From contig NZ_AUKX01000007.1 in the NCBI RefSeq assembly GCF_000424985.1, positions 1 to 64,000 of the forward strand: DNA of 64,000 bases, read 5' to 3'. The translations under genes were made by a program, and so were the position numbers. This DNA comes from Arenibacter latericius DSM 15913. Its GTDB lineage: Bacteria; Bacteroidota; Bacteroidia; Flavobacteriales; Flavobacteriaceae. The notes under the pieces are model-generated. The model saw only the letters and a program-made list of their open reading frames with translations, searched no databases and was not told the DNA's origin. Each line of letters begins with the position of its first letter. The first letter of the stretch is position 1. This document shows, one piece after another, positions 46,878 through 57,056 of the stretch.

Positions 46878-48440
46878 ATGAAAAGAATTTTGTTTGTTGC
46901 GCTAGGACTAACCATGGCGTGCAATTCATCGCAAAAAACGGTTAACAATCAAGCCGCACAACAGTTGGAGGATATAAATCCTTTTACCTATGCTGAAACT
47001 ATTACGGAAGCGGAATTAAAAGAGCATCTATACATCTATGCTTCTGATGAGTTTGAAGGTAGAGATACTGGAAAACCAGGCCAAAAGAAAGCCGTAGAAT
47101 ATATTAAAGCAGAATATATTAAAAATGGAATTCCTGCTGCGCAAGAAAACGGAGATTATTTCCAAGACGTTCCTTTAAGTATAAACAAATTACCTACTGG
47201 GAGTGTTACTATAAATGGTGAAAAAGTTGAAAACGGAGAAGGAATACTAAGCTTTGCCCAAGCTATAGGGAGTTTTGACAATATTGTTTACGTAAACAAT
47301 GGTATTGAAGAAGAAAATTACTCGGATTACACCGGATTGGATGTAAAGGGTAAAATAGTTTTGATGAAGTCAGGGGAACCTATGAATGCTGATGGCACCT
47401 ATACCCTTTCTGGAAACCAGGAGAAATCCGTTTGGAGCAATATGTCAGAGTCTATTGGTAAGAGAATGGAATTAGCACAGAGTAAAGGCGCTATAGGAGT
47501 TCTTTATTTTGACACTGACAATTTTGGTCGTTTCAAAAATAGATTCAACCATATGCAAGCCAACGATAGTGGCCGTATGGGATTAAAGGCAGATAATAAT
47601 GAAGACTTCTTTTATTTATTAGTCGATTCAGCCACTGCCAACGCCATCTTACCTAATATCACAGAAGAGAATTCTTCAAAAACAGTAGCTACTAAATTAG
47701 AACTGAATATAGAAAGTACTAATGAGAATGTACAGTCAGAAAATGTGGTGGCTATTATTGAAGGATCAGAAAAGCCTAATGAGTATATTGTTATTTCTTC
47801 TCACTTAGATCACGTAGGTGTAAATAAGGAAGGTGAGATTTTTAATGGAGCAGATGATGATGGTTCTGGAACAGTTGGAATGTTAGAAATTGCCCAAGCT
47901 TTTAAAGCTGCTGCAGATGCTGGTCATGGTCCAAAGAGATCTATTGTATTCTTACATGTAACAGCTGAAGAAAAAGGATTATTAGGTTCTAAATATTATG
48001 CAGACTACGATCCTATTTTTCCTTTGTCTGAAACAGTGGCAAATTTAAATATTGATATGATAGGAAGAATAGATCCAAAAAGAAGTGGAGATAGAAATTA
48101 TATCTACCTTATTGGAGCTGATAAGTTAAGTACTGAACTTCATGAAATTTCTGAAGCAGTAAACGAAAAGTATATGAATATTGAATTGGATTACACCTAT
48201 AATGATGAAAACGACCCTAATCGTTTTTACTATAGAAGTGACCACTATAACTTCGCCAAAAACAACATTCCAATTATATTCTATTTTAATGGTACCCATG
48301 AGGACTATCACCTACCTGGCGATACTCCAGACAAAATAAACTACGATTTATTAGAAAACAGAACAAGATTGGTATTCCTTACCGCTTGGGAGTTAGCGAA
48401 TCGTGATGCTAGAATTATTGTAGACAAGCAAGCAAAATAA
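46878..48440 (+). CDS. M28-family zinc aminopeptidase lipoprotein with PA insert
   Basis: A 520-residue exported peptidase with a lipobox near residue 15 (LTMAC). Residues ~120-260 hold a protease-associated domain (DYTGLDVKGKIVLMKSGEP, AIGVLYFDT). The M28 catalytic core follows: ISSHLDHVGV (zinc His, Asp), GADDDGSGTVGMLEIAQAF, TAEEKGLLGSKYYAD (catalytic Glu and zinc Glu), NIDMIGRID (zinc Asp) and YHLPGDTPDKI (zinc His). It probably trims peptides in the periplasm or at the surface. It is monocistronic, ending in a strong palindromic terminator. Confidence 0.94.
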   Translation: MKRILFVALGLTMACNSSQKTVNNQAAQQLEDINPFTYAETITEAELKEHLYIYASDEFEGRDTGKPGQKKAVEYIKAEYIKNGIPAAQENGDYFQDVPLSINKLPTGSVTINGEKVENGEGILSFAQAIGSFDNIVYVNNGIEEENYSDYTGLDVKGKIVLMKSGEPMNADGTYTLSGNQEKSVWSNMSESIGKRMELAQSKGAIGVLYFDTDNFGRFKNRFNHMQANDSGRMGLKADNNEDFFYLLVDSATANAILPNITEENSSKTVATKLELNIESTNENVQSENVVAIIEGSEKPNEYIVISSHLDHVGVNKEGEIFNGADDDGSGTVGMLEIAQAFKAAADAGHGPKRSIVFLHVTAEEKGLLGSKYYADYDPIFPLSETVANLNIDMIGRIDPKRSGDRNYIYLIGADKLSTELHEISEAVNEKYMNIELDYTYNDENDPNRFYYRSDHYNFAKNNIPIIFYFNGTHEDYHLPGDTPDKINYDLLENRTRLVFLTAWELANRDARIIVDKQAK

Positions 48441-48484
48441 CAATCACTTTTCATTGTTTTTTCCTTTCGGAATAAGCATTTACT

Positions 48485-48518
48485 AACGGGGCTCGATAAT
48501 TAATTATCGAGCCCCGTT
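48485..48518 (+). terminator. Perfect 34-bp palindrome acting as terminator
   Basis: Left arm AACGGGGCTCGATAATT and its exact complement, with no spacer, followed by CTTTTTT. It lies 44 bases after the peptidase stop. In RNA it would form a G+C-rich stem with a small AT loop. Confidence 0.8.
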
Positions 48519-48777
48519 CTTTTTTAGCCACCGATAAGAATCATCTTATAACTATCCAAAGCAATTTTTTAAAAGCACAGCGGCTAAGGGATTTTAAAAG
48601 CTTACTTAAGTAGCTAAAGTGCAAAGAAATCTAGATTTATTAGGTTGAACATCGTAATTCTCTGCATTTTAATTTCAAGAACTTCTAAGATAGTTATAAC
48701 TTAGCTTGATTATGTTTTAAAGGCAGTTTGCCTTTAATAATTAAAGTAAAGAAACAAGTAGATTATAAAATAGTAAA
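48519..48777. promoter_or_regulatory. Leader region of the leu operon
   Basis: Contains TTACTTAAGTAGCT at 48602-48615 (core shared with the 37538 palindrome), TATGTTTT at 48711-48718 (one mismatch to TAnnTTTG) and a small hairpin AAAGGCA-gtt-TGCCTTT at 48719-48735 just before the start of leuC. No leucine-rich leader peptide or T-box was recognised. Confidence 0.4.
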
Positions 48778-50190
48778 ATGAAGAAAACGTTATTCGATAA
48801 GGTTTGGGATTCCCATGTTGTACATTCCATAGAAAATGGTCCTGATGTACTTTTTATAGATCGCCATATGATCCATGAAGTTACTAGCCCAGTAGCTTTT
48901 CAGGGCTTAAGAACTAGGAGCATTCCTGTGATGTACCCAGAGAAAACCTTTGCTACCGCAGATCACAACACACCAACTATAAATCAACATTTACCCGTTG
49001 CAGACCCTCTATCCGCCAATCAACTTAAGGCGTTGGAGGAAAATTCCAACGAACACGGAATATCGTATTGGGGATTAGGCCACAAAAAGAACGGAATAGT
49101 TCACGTTGTTGGTCCAGAGTACGGAATTACCCAGCCTGGAGCTACTATAGTTTGTGGAGATTCCCACACTTCTACCCATGGCGCTTTTGGTGCAATCGCT
49201 TTTGGAATTGGAACTTCTGAAGTAGAAATGGTTTTGGCTACACAGTGTATTATGCAGCAAAAACCGAAATCCATGAGAATCAATGTTAATGGTTCTCTTA
49301 ACCGAGGGGTTACACCAAAGGATGTTGCTCTTTATATTATTTCTAAGCTTTCCACTTCTGGTGCTACAGGATATTTTGTTGAATATGCCGGAGATGTATT
49401 CAGAAATATGAGTATGGAAGGTAGAATGACGGTATGTAACCTAAGTATTGAGATGGGTGCCCGTGGAGGAATGATTGCTCCTGATGAAACCACTTTTGAG
49501 TATATTAAAGGAAGAGAGTTCACTCCAGTTGGTGCAGCTTGGGACAAAGCAATGACTTATTGGGACACTTTAAAATCAGACGAGGGAGCTCAGTTTGATC
49601 AAGAAGTTACTTTTGACGCCTCTGAAATTGAACCTATGATTACCTTTGGTACCAACCCTGGAATGGGTATGGCAATATCTAAAGATATCCCCATGGCTGC
49701 AGATGTGGACGGGGCGGTTAGCACTTATAAGAAATCCTTGGAATATATGGATTTTAAAGAAGGAGATAATATGATTGGAAAGCCAATCGATTTTGTTTTC
49801 TTAGGAAGTTGTACCAACGGCCGTATAGAAGATTTTAGAGCATTCGCCTCTATTATAAAAGGAAGAAAGAAAGCAGATAATGTTACCGCTTGGTTAGTAC
49901 CAGGATCTCATAAGGTAGTTGCTGCAATTAAGGAAGAAGGTATTCTAGACATAATACAAGAAGCAGGATTTGCTTTGCGTGAGCCAGGATGCTCCGCTTG
50001 TTTGGCTATGAACGATGATAAAGTTCCAGCAGGAAAATACGCAGTTAGTACTTCTAACCGAAATTTTGAAGGTAGACAAGGCCCTGGAGCTAGAACCTTA
50101 CTAGCGAGTCCATTAGTAGCCGCTGCCGCTGCAGTAACAGGGAAAGTTACCGACCCAAGAGAACTGATGGAGCCAGAGTTGGCGCACTAA
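48778..50190 (+). CDS. leuC: 3-isopropylmalate dehydratase large subunit
   Basis: A 470-residue aconitase-family protein that with LeuD isomerises 2-isopropylmalate to 3-isopropylmalate in leucine synthesis. The [4Fe-4S]-ligating cysteines are in [13 protein letters not shown] and [11 protein letters not shown], and [17 protein letters not shown]-type sequence ([21 protein letters not shown]) and [14 protein letters not shown] are LeuC signatures. It is the first gene of leuCDAB on the plus strand, length typical. Confidence 0.97.
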   Translation: MKKTLFDKVWDSHVVHSIENGPDVLFIDRHMIHEVTSPVAFQGLRTRSIPVMYPEKTFATADHNTPTINQHLPVADPLSANQLKALEENSNEHGISYWGLGHKKNGIVHVVGPEYGITQPGATIVCGDSHTSTHGAFGAIAFGIGTSEVEMVLATQCIMQQKPKSMRINVNGSLNRGVTPKDVALYIISKLSTSGATGYFVEYAGDVFRNMSMEGRMTVCNLSIEMGARGGMIAPDETTFEYIKGREFTPVGAAWDKAMTYWDTLKSDEGAQFDQEVTFDASEIEPMITFGTNPGMGMAISKDIPMAADVDGAVSTYKKSLEYMDFKEGDNMIGKPIDFVFLGSCTNGRIEDFRAFASIIKGRKKADNVTAWLVPGSHKVVAAIKEEGILDIIQEAGFALREPGCSACLAMNDDKVPAGKYAVSTSNRNFEGRQGPGARTLLASPLVAAAAAVTGKVTDPRELMEPELAH

Positions 50191-50257
50191 TCCTAAAGAA
50201 TAAAAGTATAATACAATTCGCATAAAGCCTAAAGTGCTTAGCAAAAAAGTAATAATA

Positions 50258-50854
50258 ATGGCATACGAAAAATTTGAAGTTTTAAAATCAACAGGAGTCC
50301 CACTTCCTATAGAAAATGTGGATACCGATCAGATTATCCCAGCACGATTCCTAAAAGCCACCGAACGTGAAGGTTTTGGTGATAACCTATTTCGTGATTG
50401 GAGATATCATCCAGACGATACTCCTAAAAAAGATTTTGTTTTAAACAACCCTATCTACGGTGGTAAAATATTAGTAGGTGGAAAGAATTTTGGTTCAGGA
50501 TCTTCCCGTGAGCACGCGGCATGGGCAGTTTATGACTATGGTTTTAGATGTGTAGTCTCTAGTTTCTTTGCCGATATTTTTAAGAATAACTGTCTAAACA
50601 TCGGGGTATTGCCTGTTCAGGTAAGTCCAGAGTTCTTACATAAGATTTTCACGGCTATTGAGGCAGACCCTAAGACCGAGATTGTGGTAGACCTACCGGA
50701 ACAAACCATCACTTTAACGGCCACTGGAGAAAAAGAAAACTTTGATATTAATGATTACAAGAAGCAGAATATGCTAAATGGTTTTGACGATATTGATTAT
50801 CTGTTGAATATCAAAGAAGACATTCGAGAATTTGCCAAAAACGCACCATTATAA
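50258..50854 (+). CDS. leuD: 3-isopropylmalate dehydratase small subunit
   Basis: A 198-residue swivel-domain subunit: [14 protein letters not shown], then the substrate-binding [37 protein letters not shown] 50258 is chosen; an ATG at 50234 would add eight residues (MLSKKVII) absent from the family. Follows leuC by 67 bases. Confidence 0.96.
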   Translation: MAYEKFEVLKSTGVPLPIENVDTDQIIPARFLKATEREGFGDNLFRDWRYHPDDTPKKDFVLNNPIYGGKILVGGKNFGSGSSREHAAWAVYDYGFRCVVSSFFADIFKNNCLNIGVLPVQVSPEFLHKIFTAIEADPKTEIVVDLPEQTITLTATGEKENFDINDYKKQNMLNGFDDIDYLLNIKEDIREFAKNAPL

Positions 50855-50941
50855 GAATGGGTCTCGTATAAAAAGTTTGACTTTACATTGCTTGATGTTA
50901 ATTAGGCAACAGGGATTCGCACACTAGTTCCGCAAACATAA

Positions 50942-52459
50942 ATGAAAAGAAGAAAAATTGAGATAATGGATACCACCCTACGTGATGGGGAACAAACATC
51001 GGGGGTATCCTTTTCAGCATCCGAGAAGCTCACTCTAGCGAAATTACTGCTAGAAGAGCTAAAAGTAGATAGGATTGAAGTTGCTTCAGCAAGGGTTTCC
51101 GAAGGGGAACTTTCTGCTGTTAAACAGATTACCGATTGGGCACAGAAAGCAGGGTATTTGGACCGAATTGAAGTGCTAACCTTTGTTGACAACGAGGTTT
51201 CCTTGGATTGGATGAAAAATGCCGGTGCGAAAGTGCAAAACCTGTTGACTAAAGGTTCCATGAACCACTTAACACATCAGCTAAAGAAAACGCCAGACCA
51301 ACACTTTAAAGAAATTGAGGCTACACTAGCCGCTGCCCAAAAAGAAGGTATCTCTAGCAATGTTTATTTGGAGGACTGGAGTAACGGGATGAAAAGCTCT
51401 AAAGAATATGTTTTTCAATTCTTAGATTTCCTAGCTACACAGCCGGTAAAAAGAATATTGCTCCCAGATACATTAGGAATACTCACACATAACCATACCT
51501 ATGAATATATATCTGAAATAGTAGACCGTTATCCAAACTTACATTTCGATTTTCATGGCCATAATGATTATGACTTAAGTGTTTCTAATGTAATGGAGGC
51601 CGTAAAGGCAGGATGTCACGGGTTACACCTTACGGTTAACGGAATGGGAGAAAGAGCAGGAAATGCTCCTATGGCTAGTACAATAGCTGCTATAAACGAT
51701 TTCTTACCCCAGGTTAAGGTTCATGTAAATGAAACCTCCCTATTCAAGGTAAGTAAAGTGGTATCTGCTTTCACTGGTTTTGGAATACCAGCTAATAAAC
51801 CAATTGTAGGTGATAATGTATTCACCCAAACCGCAGGTATTCATGCAGATGGCGACTCTAAAAAGAACTTATATTTTAATGACTTAATGCCTGAGCGCTT
51901 TGGCAGAAAGCGAAAATATGCTTTGGGCAAAACTTCGGGGAAAGCCAATATTCAGAAAAATTTACAGGAACTGGGGCTTACCCTAAATAATGAAGAACTT
52001 AAAAAAGTCACTGCCAGAATAATAGAACTTGGCGATAAAAAAGAAAAGGTTACTAAAGACGACCTACCCTTTATTATTTCTGATGTCTTGGATAGTGATA
52101 CCTATCAGCAAAAGGTTTTTGTAAAGTCATATGTGCTAACCCATGCAAAGGGATTAATGCCCTCCACTACTCTAGCTATAGAAATTAATGGGGAACTAAT
52201 AGAGGCCCATGCCCAAGGGGATGGACAGTACGATGCCTTTATGAATGCTCTTAAAAAAGTATATGCTTCTAAAAACTTAGAACTACCCTTGTTGGTAGAT
52301 TATACGGTACGAATTCCTCCTGGTAGTAATTCTGATGCCCTATGTGAAACCATCATTACCTGGGAGCGCAACGGGAAAGAACTTATTTCTAGAGGACTAG
52401 ATTCTGACCAGACGGTATCAGCAATTAAAGCCACTGAAAAAATGTTGAATATAATTTAA
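50942..52459 (+). CDS. leuA: 2-isopropylmalate synthase (alpha-IPM synthase family)
   Basis: A 505-residue enzyme condensing acetyl-CoA with 2-ketoisovalerate. The HMGL-like barrel starts EIMDTTLRDGEQTSGVSFS, with metal ligands in FHGHNDYDLSVSN and the GMGERAGNAP motif. The C-terminal LeuA regulatory (leucine-binding) domain lies at about 385-505 (SYVLTHAKGLMPSTTLAIEING...IPPGSNSDALCETIITW). The sequence differs from classical LeuA in places, and a citramalate or homocitrate synthase is a formal alternative. Its place between leuD and leuB makes LeuA by far the most likely, and ilvA nearby supplies 2-ketobutyrate, so citramalate is not required. Confidence 0.88.
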   Translation: MKRRKIEIMDTTLRDGEQTSGVSFSASEKLTLAKLLLEELKVDRIEVASARVSEGELSAVKQITDWAQKAGYLDRIEVLTFVDNEVSLDWMKNAGAKVQNLLTKGSMNHLTHQLKKTPDQHFKEIEATLAAAQKEGISSNVYLEDWSNGMKSSKEYVFQFLDFLATQPVKRILLPDTLGILTHNHTYEYISEIVDRYPNLHFDFHGHNDYDLSVSNVMEAVKAGCHGLHLTVNGMGERAGNAPMASTIAAINDFLPQVKVHVNETSLFKVSKVVSAFTGFGIPANKPIVGDNVFTQTAGIHADGDSKKNLYFNDLMPERFGRKRKYALGKTSGKANIQKNLQELGLTLNNEELKKVTARIIELGDKKEKVTKDDLPFIISDVLDSDTYQQKVFVKSYVLTHAKGLMPSTTLAIEINGELIEAHAQGDGQYDAFMNALKKVYASKNLELPLLVDYTVRIPPGSNSDALCETIITWERNGKELISRGLDSDQTVSAIKATEKMLNII

Positions 52460-52512
52460 GACTAGAAAATTAATTTTCAGTCTTAGTACAATCATAAATA
52501 AAAACGTAAAAA

Positions 52513-53568
52513 ATGAAATTAAACATTGCCCTTTTAGCAGGAGATGGAATAGGCCCTGAAGTAATAGATCAGGCAGTAAAAGTATCCAATGCAATAGCTA
52601 AAAAATATAATCACGAAATCACTTGGAAGCCTGCTTTAACAGGAGCAGCCGCAATCGACGCCGTTGGTGAGCCTTACCCAGATGAGACTCATGCAGTTTG
52701 TGAAGCAGCCGATGCCGTATTATTTGGCGCTATAGGACATCCAAGATTTGATAATGACCCATCTGCAAAGGTGAGGCCAGAGCAAGGGTTATTGAAAATG
52801 CGTCAAAAACTAGGCCTTTTTGCCAATGTTAGACCCACCTTCACCTTTCCATCGCTTATAGAGAAATCTCCTTTAAAAAGAGAAAGAATAGAAGGGACAG
52901 ACCTTGTAATTTTAAGAGAACTTACTGGAGGTATTTACTTTGGAAAAAGAGGTAGAGAAGACAATGGAGATACTGCATATGATACCTGTACCTATACCCG
53001 AGAAGAAGTAAAACGCCTAGCGAAAAAAGGATTTGAATTGGCTATGACACGTTCTAAAAAACTGTGTTGTGTAGATAAGGCTAATGTTTTAGAAACCTCT
53101 CGTCTATGGCGTGAAACAGTTCAGGCAATGGAAAAGGATTACCCAGAAGTAACCGTTACTTATGAGTTTGTAGATGCCGTAGCTATGAGACTAGTACAAT
53201 GGCCAAATTCTTATGATGTAATGATTACTGAAAACCTATTTGGAGATATATTAACCGATGAAGCATCCGTAATTTCTGGATCTATGGGGCTAATGCCATC
53301 TGCCTCTTTAGGTACAAAAACCAAATTATACGAACCTATCCATGGGTCTTACCCACAGGCAGCCGGAAAAGATATAGCCAATCCTTTGGCTACGGTATTA
53401 TCTGCTGCAATGATGTTCGAGGACTTTAACCTTAAGGAAGAAGCACAAGCCATTAGAGACGCCGTAAATAAATCGTTAGCCGAAGGGATTGTTTCTGAGG
53501 ATTTAGCTGAGGGTGGAAAAGCATATAAAACCAGTGAAATAGGCGATTGGTTGGCTAAAAACATCTAA
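52513..53568 (+). CDS. leuB: 3-isopropylmalate dehydrogenase
   Basis: A 351-residue NAD-dependent decarboxylating dehydrogenase. LLAGDGIGPEVIDQAVKV, LFGAIGHPRFD, LRELTGGIYFGKRG, the catalytic Tyr in DTCTYTREEVKRL, CCVDKANVLETSRLWRE and NLFGDILTDEASVISGSMGLMPSASLG are LeuB signatures. Last gene of the leu operon, closed by a strong two-way terminator. Confidence 0.97.
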   Translation: MKLNIALLAGDGIGPEVIDQAVKVSNAIAKKYNHEITWKPALTGAAAIDAVGEPYPDETHAVCEAADAVLFGAIGHPRFDNDPSAKVRPEQGLLKMRQKLGLFANVRPTFTFPSLIEKSPLKRERIEGTDLVILRELTGGIYFGKRGREDNGDTAYDTCTYTREEVKRLAKKGFELAMTRSKKLCCVDKANVLETSRLWRETVQAMEKDYPEVTVTYEFVDAVAMRLVQWPNSYDVMITENLFGDILTDEASVISGSMGLMPSASLGTKTKLYEPIHGSYPQAAGKDIANPLATVLSAAMMFEDFNLKEEAQAIRDAVNKSLAEGIVSEDLAEGGKAYKTSEIGDWLAKNI

Positions 53569-53595
53569 TTAGCATTAGCGTCGTCCATTTACCAT

Positions 53596-53636
53596 AAAAA
53601 AGATCCCAATTACATAAAGCAATTGGGATCTTTTTT
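53596..53636. terminator. Two-way terminator between leuB and the MFS gene
   Basis: Perfect 16-bp stem (AAAAAAGATCCCAATT and complement) with a 9-base loop. A and T runs on both flanks suit termination from either side of this convergent pair. Confidence 0.9.
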
Positions 53637-53672
53637 CATTTATAGTACTCCTATAAAACTAAAAAATATTAC

Positions 53673-54875
53673 CTATTGGTTAAATGCCAATGACTTTTCT
53701 GATCTTCGTTTTCTAACTCTTCTACTAACAACTATAAATATTCCAATTAGCACCCCACTAGCGGCCATTGTAGCACCAACCATACTAGGCGATGTGAAAT
53801 CTGCACCCATCGCTATAGGCAAACCCCCAAAATATGCTCCTGAAGCATTCCCCATATTAAACGCACTATGGTTCATAGAAGCCCCCAACATTTCTGAACC
53901 TTTTGCCGACCTAATAAAAGCCATTTGAATAGGAGTAGATACCGTAAATGATATCATACCAATAACAAAGGTCCAAATTAAAATACCAGTAGGATTAGTA
54001 GCTATCACGGTATTGAGTAATAACACGATTACCATTAAAGATAAGCTTATGATTACCGCTTTCATAGGACTGAAAATTTCTGCCATTTTCGCACCAATAA
54101 AATTCCCGACTACCATACCAGAACCTGCAATTATCATAGCATAACTCACCATAGTTTGCGTATGTCCTGAGACCTCTGTTAACAACGGAGCTATATAACT
54201 ATACCATGCGAAAAATCCGCCAGTACCTACAATGGTCAACACTATAATTACCCATAACTCCAATCGCTTAAAAACTTTAAGGTCTTTAAGCATTCCCTCC
54301 GAGGATGCACGCTCTAATTGCGGCATCCAGAAATAAAGCGCCAGCATAGTTAATACGCCTACAATACCCACTAAAATAAAAGAAAGACTCCAACTGTAAT
54401 GCTGCCCTAAATAAGTACCTAATGGTACTCCTACCACATTAGCCACCGTTAGTCCAGCAAACATAATAGCAATGGCCTGAGCAGCTTTTCCTTTCCTAGC
54501 AAGCTTACCAGCAACCACAGCTCCAATACCAAAAAATGCCCCGTGTGGAAGCCCTGATAGAAATCGGGTGACTAGCATCATATCATAGCTGCTAGAAAAT
54601 GCAGAAATGGTATTAAAAACAGTAAACCATAACATTAAAAACAATAATACCTTGTGCGCAGACCACCTACCACTTAACAACGTTAAAGTAGGAGCCCCTA
54701 CCACAACCCCTAAGGCATAGGCAGATATAAAGTGACCTGCTTGTGGAATAGTAATCTGAAGCGAACTCGCCACATTAGGTAAAATCCCCATGATTACAAA
54801 TTCCGTCATACCAATTCCGAATCCGCCCATTGCCAAGGCAAAAAGTGCTTTCTTATTCGTTTTATCTAATCCCAT
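53673..54875 (-). CDS. MFS transporter of the AraJ-like sugar/drug efflux group
   Basis: A 400-residue, twelve-helix major facilitator: ALAMGGFGIGMTEFVIMGILPNVA in helix 1, the loop 2-3 motif LSGRWSAHKVLL, and FLSGLPHGAFFGIGAVVAGKLARKGKAAQAIAIMFAGLTVANVVGVPLGTYLG, which is typical of the AraJ/YdhP DHA1 efflux group. It probably exports a small molecule such as an amino-acid derivative, sugar or drug. It stands between the leu and ilv blocks, but there is no evidence that it exports branched-chain amino acids. Confidence 0.9.
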   Translation of the reverse strand: MGLDKTNKKALFALAMGGFGIGMTEFVIMGILPNVASSLQITIPQAGHFISAYALGVVVGAPTLTLLSGRWSAHKVLLFLMLWFTVFNTISAFSSSYDMMLVTRFLSGLPHGAFFGIGAVVAGKLARKGKAAQAIAIMFAGLTVANVVGVPLGTYLGQHYSWSLSFILVGIVGVLTMLALYFWMPQLERASSEGMLKDLKVFKRLELWVIIVLTIVGTGGFFAWYSYIAPLLTEVSGHTQTMVSYAMIIAGSGMVVGNFIGAKMAEIFSPMKAVIISLSLMVIVLLLNTVIATNPTGILIWTFVIGMISFTVSTPIQMAFIRSAKGSEMLGASMNHSAFNMGNASGAYFGGLPIAMGADFTSPSMVGATMAASGVLIGIFIVVSRRVRKRRSEKSLAFNQ

Positions 54876-55057
54876 AATTCTATTTTCCCTATTTAATTAC
54901 CATTTCGCACCCCTATTACAATAAATTTCATAGGTAATTGATCAGTAATTTAAATCTACTCTCTATTACAAAAAAGCTGCAAAATTACGTCCTTTTCAGT
55001 GACTACTAGCTTATTTAACCAATCTTTAGGTCTTAATCAACTAACTGTATTAAAACA

Positions 55058-55092
55058 AGAGACCTGTCAGTTCTTAAAACTAACAGGTCTCT
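55058..55092 (-). terminator. Terminator after the GapN-type gene (repeated type)
   Basis: AGAGACCTGT / ACAGGTCTCT stem. Read on the minus strand it is followed by TGTTTT, 28 bases after the stop at 55120. Nearly identical to the hairpin at 58327-58361. Confidence 0.85.
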
Positions 55093-55119
55093 GTAGTATC
55101 AATGAAATATTCATCTAGA

Positions 55120-56706
55120 TTATAAAATATAATCAGTGCTTATAAAGTTAGATAATTTGGTTTCAAGTAATTTCTCTACTGTCTCTGTATTAAGGTCATT
55201 ATCTTTAAAAGCCACAAATGTCCTTACGGAGAAAGAGCGTAGTGCATCGTGAACACTTAAAGTAGATTGTGCAGAATCCTTACGTCCCGTAAATGGATAA
55301 ACATCTGGGCCACGTTGACAGGAACTATTAAGGTTTACTCTACAAACCAAGTTCACCAAGGTATCAATTAAAGGTGCTATTGCGTAAACGTCCTTACCAA
55401 AAAGACTTACTTGCTGTCCATAATTAGACTCGGCCATATCATCCAATGGCTCTTCAATATCTTTAAAGGTTAGGACTGGAATTACAGGACCAAATTGCTC
55501 TTCTTGGTACACCCGCATACTTTTATCAACAGGAAATAATACCGCTGGCCAAATATAGTTTTCCGAAAGTTCACCACCCTTTTTATTTAAAACTTTAGCC
55601 CCTTTATCTACTGCGTCATCAATCAACTCTTGAATATAGGCTGGTTTCCCTGGTTCTGGTAATGGCGTTAGATTTACACCACTTTCCCATGGGTTTCCAA
55701 ATTTAAGTTGATCTACCCTTTCTGAGAAGCGTTTATTAAATTTACTAGCGATATCCTCATGCACATAAATCACTTTTAACGCTGTACAACGTTGCCCATT
55801 AAATGACAAGGTTCCTGCTATACATTCATCAATAGTCAGATCTAAGTCTGCATCAGGAAGGATAATAGCCGGATTCTTAGCTTCCAAACCAAGCACCAAA
55901 CGCAACCTATTGCTCTTTGGATGCTGGTTTTGTAGGGCGTTAGCAGATTTACTATTACCTATCAAGGCCAAAACATCTACTTTCCCCGTCTGCATTATAG
56001 GTGCGGCCACCGCTCTTCCACGACCAAAAACAATGTTTACAACACCTCTAGGGAAACTGCTCTGAAAAGCTTCTAGTAAAGGAGTTATAAGGAGTACCCC
56101 GTGTTTTGCCGGTTTAAAAATTGTGGTATTCCCCATTATAATTGCGGGAATCAACAAAGCGAATGTTTCGTTTAATGGATAGTTATAGGGTCCTAGGCAA
56201 AGAACCACTCCTAATGGTCCCCTTCTAATATGAGCGTAAACACCATCATGCTTTTCAAATTTAGCAGCATCACGATCTAGCTTTTTATAATCTTCAATAG
56301 TATCTTCAATGTATTCTACAGTTCTATCAAATTCTTTTCGAGAATCATTAAGTGATTTACCAATTTCCCACATCAGTAATTTTACTACCTCATCTCTTTT
56401 GGTCTTCATCTTTGTAACAAAGGCCTCCATACACTCAATCCGCTCATTTACCCTCATAGTTGGCCAAACGCCCTTTCCTTTATCATAGGCTATATCAGCT
56501 GCATCTAATGCATCAAGAGCTTCTTTTTCGCCCATATCAGGAATACTTCCTAATAAGGTGGGAGCATAGGTATCTGTTGATGAAATAGAGGAAAAAACGT
56601 CACTTGTTTTACCGGACCATGTTTTTAGTTCCCCATTTACCAAATAGGTAGATTGGTGTATTTTGGTAGTAATTCGGAATTCTTCTGGTATAATTGTATT
56701 ACTCAT
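55120..56706 (-). CDS. gapN: GapN-type NADP-dependent glyceraldehyde-3-phosphate dehydrogenase (aldehyde dehydrogenase family)
   Basis: A 528-residue aldehyde dehydrogenase. [32 protein letters not shown] is the coenzyme-binding segment, [14 protein letters not shown] holds the catalytic Glu, and [15 protein letters not shown] the catalytic Cys. [37 protein letters not shown] near the C-terminus is characteristic of non-phosphorylating GAPDHs (GapN), which oxidise glyceraldehyde-3-phosphate directly to 3-phosphoglycerate and make NADPH. Other aldehydes remain possible. Placed next to the NADPH-demanding ilv genes but with its own terminator. Confidence 0.88.
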   Translation of the reverse strand: MSNTIIPEEFRITTKIHQSTYLVNGELKTWSGKTSDVFSSISSTDTYAPTLLGSIPDMGEKEALDALDAADIAYDKGKGVWPTMRVNERIECMEAFVTKMKTKRDEVVKLLMWEIGKSLNDSRKEFDRTVEYIEDTIEDYKKLDRDAAKFEKHDGVYAHIRRGPLGVVLCLGPYNYPLNETFALLIPAIIMGNTTIFKPAKHGVLLITPLLEAFQSSFPRGVVNIVFGRGRAVAAPIMQTGKVDVLALIGNSKSANALQNQHPKSNRLRLVLGLEAKNPAIILPDADLDLTIDECIAGTLSFNGQRCTALKVIYVHEDIASKFNKRFSERVDQLKFGNPWESGVNLTPLPEPGKPAYIQELIDDAVDKGAKVLNKKGGELSENYIWPAVLFPVDKSMRVYQEEQFGPVIPVLTFKDIEEPLDDMAESNYGQQVSLFGKDVYAIAPLIDTLVNLVCRVNLNSSCQRGPDVYPFTGRKDSAQSTLSVHDALRSFSVRTFVAFKDNDLNTETVEKLLETKLSNFISTDYIL

Positions 56707-57056
56707 AAATTCTCATTTGATATAATGATGATAGATAATATTTTTTACTTTCTCCGTACTAAATTACTAAAAGTGTCTTGCATTTAATAATAAAAGAATG
56801 GATGAATACCTCTATCAGCATTCGAAAACGGTTTCGTTTATAGGTAAATAATAAAAAGACATATAAATGTTATTTATTAAAATCCTTTTTGCTCCAATAA
56901 GAAGTATAGCCCATGGATTTATTTATGAAATTATGCGCAACCTGAATCAACTAAATACTCCACCTTATCGTTTTAAACTTTTAAGACCTTAAAACTCATA
57001 AAGCACAATTGGATTGTAGATGGAAAATGCATCTAAATTGAATAGTAAATATCCCT
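56707..57056. other. Intergenic, no gene seen
   Basis: 350 AT-rich bases between gapN and ilvA, both on the minus strand. It must contain the gapN promoter. No clear terminator for ilvA was recognised. Confidence 0.4.

Noticed and set aside
48519-48777. Leucine leader peptide or T-box upstream of leuC
   Set aside because: No short frame rich in Leu codons and no T-box or T-loop motifs were found, only a small hairpin and a possible operator core.
53623-53928. 101-residue plus-strand frame after leuB
   Set aside because: Antisense to the 3' end of the MFS gene and starting inside the terminator; a shadow.
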